From: Candidatus Fimimorpha faecalis
GTDB lineage: Bacteria; Bacillota; Clostridia; Lachnospirales; Lachnospiraceae
Assembly (NCBI GenBank): GCA_018712075.1
Contig: DVHN01000072.1
Coordinates: 1-59,155, forward strand
Direction of reading: 5' to 3'
DNA length: 59,155 bases
Below the pieces are notes generated by a model. That model did no database searches and was not told where the DNA came from. It worked only from the letters and a program-made list of their open reading frames with translations. Position 1 is the first letter of the stretch, and each line of letters starts with the position of its first letter. A program made the translations under genes and the position numbers. Shown in pieces: positions 53,076 to 59,155 of this stretch.

Positions 53076-53702
53076 TCATGTTTTTTTTATTTGATATAAC
53101 AGTGCATTGCAAATTGCTGCTGCAACGTTACTGCCGCCCTTTCTTCCTCTCGCTACAATAAATGGCACTTCTGTTTTAAGAATTAATTCCTTCGCTTCTA
53201 CCACATGGACAAATCCTACTGGAACTCCAATAATTAATTCTGGCTTTATTTTTTCTTCTTGTATTAATTCATATAATCGCATCAATGCAGTTGGAGCGTT
53301 CCCAATTGCAAAGATTACGTTTTGATCCATTTTAGCAGCCTTTTCCATACTAACTGCCGCTCTTGTAATCCCCCTTCGTTTGGCTTCCAACGCCACATCT
53401 TCATCTGCCATAAAACAATACACTTGTCCACCTAGTTCGGATAATTTATTTTTATTAATTCCTGCCTTTGCCATATTCGTATCGGTAACAATGGATGCTC
53501 CATTTTTTAACGCTTCTATCGCCTTTTCCACTGCATGTTCCGAAAAAGTAAGTGTATCCACATAGCTAAAATCTGCGGTAGTATGAATAACTCGCTTTAT
53601 AATTGGTTTTAAAACTGGATCTAGTTCATGTCCCAATTCCCTCTCAATTATTTCAAAGCTGAGCAGTTCAATTTCTTGTGGAGATAGTTGTTTCATATTC
53701 AT
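53076..53702 (-). CDS. cbiC: Precorrin-8X/cobalt-precorrin-8 methylmutase
   Basis: CbiC moves the methyl group from C-11 to C-12 in corrin synthesis. The 208-residue protein has the catalytic His 40 in VIHTTADFSY, DTNMAKAGI, AIGNAPTAL and GVPVGFVHVVEAKE. It ends the cobalamin cluster, after cobQ. Confidence 0.95.
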   Translation of the reverse strand: MNMKQLSPQEIELLSFEIIERELGHELDPVLKPIIKRVIHTTADFSYVDTLTFSEHAVEKAIEALKNGASIVTDTNMAKAGINKNKLSELGGQVYCFMADEDVALEAKRRGITRAAVSMEKAAKMDQNVIFAIGNAPTALMRLYELIQEEKIKPELIIGVPVGFVHVVEAKELILKTEVPFIVARGRKGGSNVAAAICNALLYQIKKT

Positions 53703-53756
53703 TTTTTCCAGTCCTTTCCTAAAAATTCTGCCTAATTACCGCCATCCAGAGGGATC

Positions 53757-55262
53757 TTAATTAGAAATACCAATGATTCGATACAGCAAATCCATATCAA
53801 TATGATCTCGAACGATATTTGCAAGCAAGTCATATTGTTTCTCTTTATAATCTCGAAAACTTGTTATTTGTTCCATTTGAGAAATTCCTTTTTGCTCCAA
53901 TAATGACTGAATCAATCGCTCTGTAAATGTTCCCTCTTCAAATATCCCGTGGACGTAGGTTCCAATAATATGTTCCTTTACCCATCCATCTTGTTTTTTC
54001 TGTCCATTTTGATCTTCTAATTTAGAAAAACTAATTCCTAATTCTTCCCCTGACCAGACAGAACGTCCCATATGAATTTCATATCCTGAAAAACAGGCTC
54101 CTTTTAAACGCTGAAACCATGAGGATTGGACCGTCCCATTTACTCTTGTACATACTTTTTCCCTTTCCATTATCGTACGCATTGGAAATAAGCCAATTCC
54201 TTGAACTGTCCCCACCTCTTCTATACCAAATGGATCGTCCAATTCCTGTCCCATCATCTGAAATCCTCCACAGATTCCAAGAATGTTTCCTCCCACATTA
54301 TAGTATTTCTTTATCATAGCTTCCAGTCCACTTTGACGCAGCCATTTCAAATCACCTATCGTATTTTTCGTTCCTGGTAAAATAACGAGATCAGGATTTC
54401 CAAATTCAGATACCTTTGTAATATAATTTAAATTTACCGATTCAATTCGCTCCAATGGATTAAAATCCGTAAAGTTTGAAATATGAGGAAAGCGAATTAC
54501 TGTAATATTGAGTGCCGCCGCCCTGTTCGTTTTTTTGTTGAAACGTTCGGATAAACTATCTTCGTCTTCAATATCTACATTCATATATGGGATTACGCCT
54601 GCCATTGGGATTTGGCATAGTTGTTCCATCTGTTTTATTCCTGAATCTAAAATCGTTCGATCTCCCCGAAACTTATTAATCACCAACCCTTTGATCCGAT
54701 TTCGCTCTTCTGCTTCCAGCAACATTACCGTACCAAATAATTGAGCAAAAACGCCGCCCCGATCAATATCTCCTACCAAAACAACAGGAGCATCCACCAT
54801 TTTTGCCAAACCCATATTTACAATATCGTTTTGTTTTAAATTGATTTCTGCCGGACTTCCAGCGCCCTCGATTACAATAATATCTGCCATTTTTTCCAAT
54901 TGTTGGTAGGAACGAAGAATAGTCGGAATCCATTCCTTCTTTCTTGCAAAATATTCCTTTGCCCCTTGATTTCCCTGTACTACTCCATTTACAATTACCT
55001 GACTTCCTACATCGCTCGTTGGCTTTAATAAAATCGGATTCATCCGAACATCTGGTTCGATTCCTGCTGCTTCTGCCTGCATCACCTGTGCCCGTCCCAT
55101 TTCCAATCCATCTGCCGTAATAAAAGAATTCAATGCCATATTTTGGGATTTAAACGGAGCAACCCGATATCCATCCTGCTTTAAAATACGAAGAATTCCA
55201 GCTGTCAGAAGGCTTTTTCCTGCATTCGACATTGTTCCTTGTATCATTAAATTTTTTGCCAT
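53757..55262 (-). CDS. cobQ: Cobyric acid synthase
   Basis: CobQ amidates adenosylcobyrinic acid a,c-diamide at four side chains. The 501-residue protein has the ATP-binding N-terminal MIQGTMSNAGKSLLTAGI, PFKSQNMALNS, and a GATase with the nucleophile in GICGGFQMMG and His in YVHGIF. It is four bases from cobD. Confidence 0.96.
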   Translation of the reverse strand: MAKNLMIQGTMSNAGKSLLTAGILRILKQDGYRVAPFKSQNMALNSFITADGLEMGRAQVMQAEAAGIEPDVRMNPILLKPTSDVGSQVIVNGVVQGNQGAKEYFARKKEWIPTILRSYQQLEKMADIIVIEGAGSPAEINLKQNDIVNMGLAKMVDAPVVLVGDIDRGGVFAQLFGTVMLLEAEERNRIKGLVINKFRGDRTILDSGIKQMEQLCQIPMAGVIPYMNVDIEDEDSLSERFNKKTNRAAALNITVIRFPHISNFTDFNPLERIESVNLNYITKVSEFGNPDLVILPGTKNTIGDLKWLRQSGLEAMIKKYYNVGGNILGICGGFQMMGQELDDPFGIEEVGTVQGIGLFPMRTIMEREKVCTRVNGTVQSSWFQRLKGACFSGYEIHMGRSVWSGEELGISFSKLEDQNGQKKQDGWVKEHIIGTYVHGIFEEGTFTERLIQSLLEQKGISQMEQITSFRDYKEKQYDLLANIVRDHIDMDLLYRIIGISN

Positions 55263-55265
55263 CTC

Positions 55266-56324
55266 TTATTCCTTTCTCATTGCCTCAATCAGCCGTTGAT
55301 TTTTTTCTCTTGTTTGCACTGCAACCCGATAAAACCCTTTTGTAAGTCCTCTATAATTTTGACAGTCACGGATTAAAATTTGAGAATTTAATAATAACTG
55401 CTTCCAATCTTTAACACTTTGAAACAAAACATAATTGGCATCGGAAGAAAATACATGACAATTTAATTGTTTCAATTCGTCCATAAGCCACCTTCGCTCC
55501 ATTTTTATTAGAGCAACCGCCTCTTTCACATAGGCCTCTTCCTCCAATGCCTTTAAGCCTGCAATCTGTGCCATGCCAGATACATTCCATTGAGGCAGCT
55601 GTAACTGCATCGTTTCCAGCAACACTCGATTAGAGCTATATCCTACTCCAAGTCGAATTCCAGGCATTGCATAAGTTTTTGTAAATGCATCCAATACAAA
55701 AATATAAGGATTTTCTGAAATATTTGCAACTGCACTCCGATCTAACTTTCCACTCAGTTCCAGAAAACATTCATCAATCAAAAGATAAATTCCATACTTC
55801 TTACACAATTCCATTAATTCCTTTTGAATAGAATGCGGAATTAACTTCCCATTGGGATTATTTGGATTGCACAAAACAATCAAATCAGGGATCTGTTTTT
55901 TACCAGGCTGATTTACAGCTTCTAAAATGGCCTGACTTAGTTCATTTCCTATACAAAAATCCTGTTCTTTTTTTAACGGAAACCATGTTATTTTTGCATT
56001 GGTATTCCACAATGCTCGTTCATACTCTGTAAAAGACGGAATGGGAATCCATACATGACTGGGAGCAATTGCACGAATCACAGCATAAATTAGTTCACAG
56101 GCTCCATTTCCCAAAATTATATTCCATTCTGAAACCTTTCTTTTCTTGGCTATTTTTCGTTTCAACCGTTCACAAGATGGATCGGGATAGTATTCCATTT
56201 CCGCTATTCCATAATAAATCGCCTGTTTTACTTGCTTTGGCATTCCAAGTGGATTAATATTAATGGAAAAATCCAGCTTTACTGTATTTTTATAACGATC
56301 TCCTCCATGCATAAACCGCTCCAT
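55266..56324 (-). CDS. cobD: L-threonine-O-3-phosphate decarboxylase (PLP)
   Basis: The 352-residue HisC-like PLP enzyme makes (R)-1-aminopropan-2-ol phosphate, the cobalamin linker. It begins MERFMHGGDRYKN, with NPNNPNGKL, DECFLELSG and the PLP Lys in FTKTYAMPGIRLGVGY. Its place between cbiB and cobQ separates it from histidinol-phosphate aminotransferase. Confidence 0.93.
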   Translation of the reverse strand: MERFMHGGDRYKNTVKLDFSININPLGMPKQVKQAIYYGIAEMEYYPDPSCERLKRKIAKKRKVSEWNIILGNGACELIYAVIRAIAPSHVWIPIPSFTEYERALWNTNAKITWFPLKKEQDFCIGNELSQAILEAVNQPGKKQIPDLIVLCNPNNPNGKLIPHSIQKELMELCKKYGIYLLIDECFLELSGKLDRSAVANISENPYIFVLDAFTKTYAMPGIRLGVGYSSNRVLLETMQLQLPQWNVSGMAQIAGLKALEEEAYVKEAVALIKMERRWLMDELKQLNCHVFSSDANYVLFQSVKDWKQLLLNSQILIRDCQNYRGLTKGFYRVAVQTREKNQRLIEAMRKE

Positions 56325-56333
56325 TTTTCCCTC

Positions 56334-57287
56334 CTAAACTCCAGCTATTTTCAATAAGAGAACACGAATTCCAATTCCTAATATTAACAATAATATCTCA
56401 CTGCCATACATCAGCCAATTGGCTCTGCGAATATCCTTTGGTTCGATATCCCGCAGCGCATCTCCAATGATTGGCTTTTTTACTTTCTTTCCAAAATACA
56501 CTGCATCTCCTGCCAGCTCCACTCCCAATGCACCTGAACAAACCGATTCCGTCTGTGCAGAATTCGGGCTGGCATGTTTTCTGCGGTCTCTTCTCCATAT
56601 TTTCCATGCATTTCTTCCATTCATTTGAAGCAAATATGCTGACACAATCATAAGAAGCGCCGAAAGTCTGGAAGGAATCCAATTGACTATATCATCTAAT
56701 TTCGCTGCTGCCCAGCCAAAATGCAAATACGTTTCATTTTTATATCCAACCATGGAATCCATTGTATTAATCGCTTTATAAACAAACCCCAGTATGGGAC
56801 CTCCAATAAGTAAATAAAAAAGAGGGGCAATCACTCCATCAGAAGTATTTTCTGCAACTGTTTCCACTGCGGCTCTTGTAATTCCTGTTCGGTCTAATAC
56901 GGAAGTATCCCTTCCAACAATCATAGAAACCGCCGCTCTCGCTTTTTCCACCTCTCCCTCTTCTAACGCATTATATACCTTCATGCTCTCCACTTGAAGA
57001 CATCGGGCTGCCAATATTTGATAGCTCATAATTGCAATGATTCCAGTTGCGATCCATTCATTCTTGCATAATAAAACAATCCCAGCGCTGATCCCCGCCA
57101 CAGGAAGTAACACAAGTACGATGAATCCAACTCCCATGATTTTTTGCTTTTCTGTTTTTGTTCTTAACTTTTTATCCAACCATCCAATGTATCTGCCAAT
57201 CCATCGAATCGGATGCGGCATCCAGTATGGATCTCCCAGCAATAAATCAAGGAAAAATCCAATGCCAATTCCAATAATCCCATTCAT
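56334..57287 (-). CDS. cbiB: Adenosylcobinamide-phosphate synthase
   Basis: CbiB joins aminopropanol phosphate to cobyric acid. The 317-residue membrane protein has GDPYWMPHPIRWIG near the N-terminus, AAVETVAENTSDGVIAPLFY, and several transmembrane helices. It is 10 bases before cobD. Confidence 0.95.
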   Translation of the reverse strand: MNGIIGIGIGFFLDLLLGDPYWMPHPIRWIGRYIGWLDKKLRTKTEKQKIMGVGFIVLVLLPVAGISAGIVLLCKNEWIATGIIAIMSYQILAARCLQVESMKVYNALEEGEVEKARAAVSMIVGRDTSVLDRTGITRAAVETVAENTSDGVIAPLFYLLIGGPILGFVYKAINTMDSMVGYKNETYLHFGWAAAKLDDIVNWIPSRLSALLMIVSAYLLQMNGRNAWKIWRRDRRKHASPNSAQTESVCSGALGVELAGDAVYFGKKVKKPIIGDALRDIEPKDIRRANWLMYGSEILLLILGIGIRVLLLKIAGV

Positions 57288-57316
57288 AATGTTTTGTACC
57301 TTTCTTCTTTCTGACC

Positions 57317-57916
57317 CTATTGCAAGCGGCGTTGTACCCGTAGTATAGGACTGTTATTTTCATCCTGCTCTGCAACACAGATATATCCCTCTCCATTGCT
57401 GCACTGATAGTCATAATATCCTTTTTGGGGATATCCAAACTGTTCCAATATCGCCATAATCGTTCCGCCATGTACAACGAAAACATAGTTTTTCTCTTTT
57501 TGTTCCCATCTTAAAATTTCACGGCACGCCTGCACGGATCGTTCTTTGAACGCTTGAATCTCTTCTCCATTTGGAAAGGAAATCGTTCCACCACTGTCAA
57601 TCCATTTCTGATATCTTGGATCATTTCTTAAATCCATATAATTTTTTCCTTCCCAGTCTCCAAACTCACATTCTCGAAGCCGGTCTTCTATTTTGATTTC
57701 TCTTTTTCCAAATAAAATCTGAGCCGTTTGAATACAGCGTTTTTTTGGACTGCACCATACTACAGCATCGCTTGGAATTTCTCGATAAATTCCAGCATCT
57801 CGTTTCTCCTCTAATTGCCTAATTCCCTCTTGACAAAGTACTTCATCACTACATCCAATATAGCGTTTTTCCAAATTTCCCTTTGTCATTCCATGCCGAA
57901 TCAAAAATAATTGCAT
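57317..57916 (-). CDS. cobC: Alpha-ribazole phosphatase-like histidine phosphatase
   Basis: A 199-residue histidine phosphatase with RHGMTKGN at the N-terminus, RECEFGDWEG, and the second His in VVHGGTIMAI. In this cobalamin setting it probably removes the phosphate from alpha-ribazole phosphate or adenosylcobalamin phosphate. It is 29 bases before cbiB. Confidence 0.88.
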   Translation of the reverse strand: MQLFLIRHGMTKGNLEKRYIGCSDEVLCQEGIRQLEEKRDAGIYREIPSDAVVWCSPKKRCIQTAQILFGKREIKIEDRLRECEFGDWEGKNYMDLRNDPRYQKWIDSGGTISFPNGEEIQAFKERSVQACREILRWEQKEKNYVFVVHGGTIMAILEQFGYPQKGYYDYQCSNGEGYICVAEQDENNSPILRVQRRLQ

Positions 57917-57929
57917 TCGTTTTCTCCAA

Positions 57930-58337
57930 TCATTCTTTTAATACCATACCAATTCCACCGATGATTCGTTCCATATGGTTTGCCTTCTGCGCTGCCATAC
58001 AGATCGTTCGTCCGACTACTTCCCGATATTCTCGATCTTCCTTTTTTAACGGAACAATCCCATATCCTACTTCATCACAGATTAAAATAATATCGGGGTT
58101 TTTCTCTACTACCTGCTCTAAAAAAGTTTTGGAATTTATTCCCTGTTCCAATAGCTGCCGAATCAATAAATGGACATGATTGATCCCTTTATATTTACTA
58201 CAGTATTCCACCCATTCCGTTTCTGTCTTACAATGACCAAAAACAGCCTCGTCCATAAATTCCTCTTTTTTTATTTGCTTTTTCTCACAGACATAACGCT
58301 GTTTTCCTTGAAAACAGCCTCCAACATATAATTCCAT
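57930..58337 (-). CDS. CobU-like adenosylcobinamide kinase/guanylyltransferase, short and degenerate
   Basis: A 135-residue protein related to CobU by the C-terminal CDEVGYGIVPL...REYREVVGR and A-Q-K-A-N region. The P-loop is degenerate (GGCFQGKQ instead of GG-x-x-SGKS), and the region with the catalytic guanylylated His and the HRxxRP loop is missing. CobU is usually about 180 residues. It may be a non-catalytic or altered nucleotide-loop enzyme. The ATG follows GGGAGG; the upstream in-frame start is rejected. Confidence 0.7.
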   Translation of the reverse strand: MELYVGGCFQGKQRYVCEKKQIKKEEFMDEAVFGHCKTETEWVEYCSKYKGINHVHLLIRQLLEQGINSKTFLEQVVEKNPDIILICDEVGYGIVPLKKEDREYREVVGRTICMAAQKANHMERIIGGIGMVLKE

Positions 58338-58349
58338 TTTTCCTCCCAA

Positions 58350-59093
58350 TTATAAAGAAATTATAACTACAGTGACGAGTTCCGATAACGCCAAAAACCA
58401 GCCTGCCAAATCTCCAGTAATTCCGCCGAATTCTTTTTGGGATTTCCATTTATAATAAAGAAACAAACATGTATTTGCAATTCCAATCCCAAGCCATCTC
58501 TTCCAATCTACAAAGCTTCCAACGAGAAAACTAAAGATTAACCAAAGGATTAAAACGAAACGGACTCTATTCCGATCTGCCGTTACTGCAAACGAATACA
58601 ATGTTCCTGTTTTTTTCGCTGCTGGAAAAAAGACAAGCGCCAATCCACTCAATGTCCTAGATAAAATAAATCCAATTGCAAGCAATATCCCTTCTTCTCT
58701 CGTATTGAACTCCGATAATCCTCCCACATAAACGAGATAATAACTCACTAACATAATTCCAGCAAATGCTCCAATATGAACATCTTTTAAGATTTCCAGT
58801 TTTCTCTCTTTTTCTTGATACGAATGCAATGCATCCATTGTATCCATATAGCCGTCCATATGAATTCCACCTGTTACAATAATTGGGATTACTGCCATAA
58901 TACAGCTCCTCATCACTCCTCCATACCCCATTATTTGAGAAACTTCCATATAAAGCAGCTCCAATCCCCCAATTACAACTCCAATCAACGGAAAAAAACA
59001 GAGTGCATATTTCATACTTGTTTCATTCCATTCTACCCTTGGCATTGGCACTTTAGAATACATTGCAAATGCAACAATACATGCTCGTAACAT
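58350..59093 (-). CDS. cobS: Adenosylcobinamide-GDP ribazoletransferase (cobalamin synthase)
   Basis: CobS joins adenosylcobinamide-GDP and alpha-ribazole. The 247-residue membrane protein has the Asp-rich GGIHMDGYMDTMDAL and GGITGDLAGWFLAL. Its ATG overlaps the stop of an upstream frame (TAATG). It starts after AAGGAGG. Confidence 0.94.
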   Translation of the reverse strand: MLRACIVAFAMYSKVPMPRVEWNETSMKYALCFFPLIGVVIGGLELLYMEVSQIMGYGGVMRSCIMAVIPIIVTGGIHMDGYMDTMDALHSYQEKERKLEILKDVHIGAFAGIMLVSYYLVYVGGLSEFNTREEGILLAIGFILSRTLSGLALVFFPAAKKTGTLYSFAVTADRNRVRFVLILWLIFSFLVGSFVDWKRWLGIGIANTCLFLYYKWKSQKEFGGITGDLAGWFLALSELVTVVIISL

Positions 59094-59155
59094 TACATCC
59101 TCCTTTTTAAATATAATAACTTCTCGGAATCTTCAGCCCTGATTTTATAAGGCTT
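59093..59155 (-). CDS. 3' end of an unidentified upstream gene
   Basis: The frame is open from the right edge to a TAA that overlaps the cobS start codon (TAATG), the usual spacing of coupled genes. It encodes 20 residues ending LYLKRRM. The short tail gives no family. It is probably another cobalamin gene; the alternative is simple leader sequence. Confidence 0.4.
   Translation of the reverse strand, partial: KPYKIRAEDSEKLLYLKRRM

Noticed and set aside
1..59155. CRISPR array or prophage
   Set aside because: No regularly spaced repeats and no phage structural or integrase genes were seen; the only mobile DNA found is the IS607-type element.
59094..59155. Cobalamin riboswitch upstream of cobS
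   Set aside because: The visible 62 bases lack B12-box sequence and are open as the end of a coupled upstream gene. A riboswitch could lie beyond the right edge.

Overview
The window reads as chromosome of a low-GC, spore-forming, anaerobic Firmicute, most likely a Lachnospiraceae-type gut Clostridium. The evidence is AT-rich DNA with strong AGGAGG ribosome binding sites, spoIIID, a reverse rubrerythrin under a PerR-like regulator, anaerobic ThiH and CbiC/CobQ-type cofactor pathways, a tig-clpP-clpX-lon-engB operon and an L10 leader RNA. Almost every gene lies on the minus strand; only perR, rubrerythrin and a CYTH gene are on plus. No gene inside the window looks frameshifted, apart from a transposon remnant.

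Reading left to right: the str operon (rpsL-rpsG-fusA, fusA cut by the edge) with a consensus promoter; an ATP-grasp protein; a lipoprotein carrying a trigger-factor-like FKBP domain; xpt-dtd-phosphatase; a small alarmone synthetase; perR and rubrerythrin with matching PerR-box-like palindromes; a DEAD-box RNA helicase; the thiazole branch of thiamine synthesis (thiS-thiF-thiG-thiH-tenI) behind a leader that fits the HMP-PP (thiS-motif) riboswitch; two PLP aminotransferases; an IS607-type element with tnpB intact and tnpA reduced to 16 codons; and rmlA-rmlB-rmlD for dTDP-rhamnose.

The most distinctive part is 20.6-28.5 kb. Seven tightly packed minus-strand genes encode a sortase, three TasA/camelysin-like small proteins (one with an EF-hand loop), a C-terminally anchored protein with a non-standard sorting signal, an ER-type SipW signal peptidase and a 1334-residue secreted protein that ends in an isopeptide-type domain. 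Together they look like a complete machine for making and attaching a surface fibre, combining the SipW/TasA and sortase routes.

From 28.7 to 35.0 kb are engB, lon, clpX, clpP and tig (protein quality control). Then follow a DJ-1/PfpI protein and the CYTH protein, transcribed apart from overlapping promoters, cardiolipin synthase, and rpmG-secE-nusG-rplK-rplA-(L10 leader)-rplJ-rplL. rpmG is a 49-codon gene with a GTG start. A near-identical 28-bp element occurs before rplK and again before rplA. Next come a sensor kinase/response regulator/HAD operon, mreB-recD2-comFC, spoIIID, the iron-uptake operon (DUF2325-feoA-feoA-feoB-small Cys-rich protein) behind a promoter with DtxR-like palindromes, and late cobalamin genes (cobS, cobU-like, cobC, cbiB, cobD, cobQ, cbiC).

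All calls come from reading the sequence and translated frames; no database search was run.
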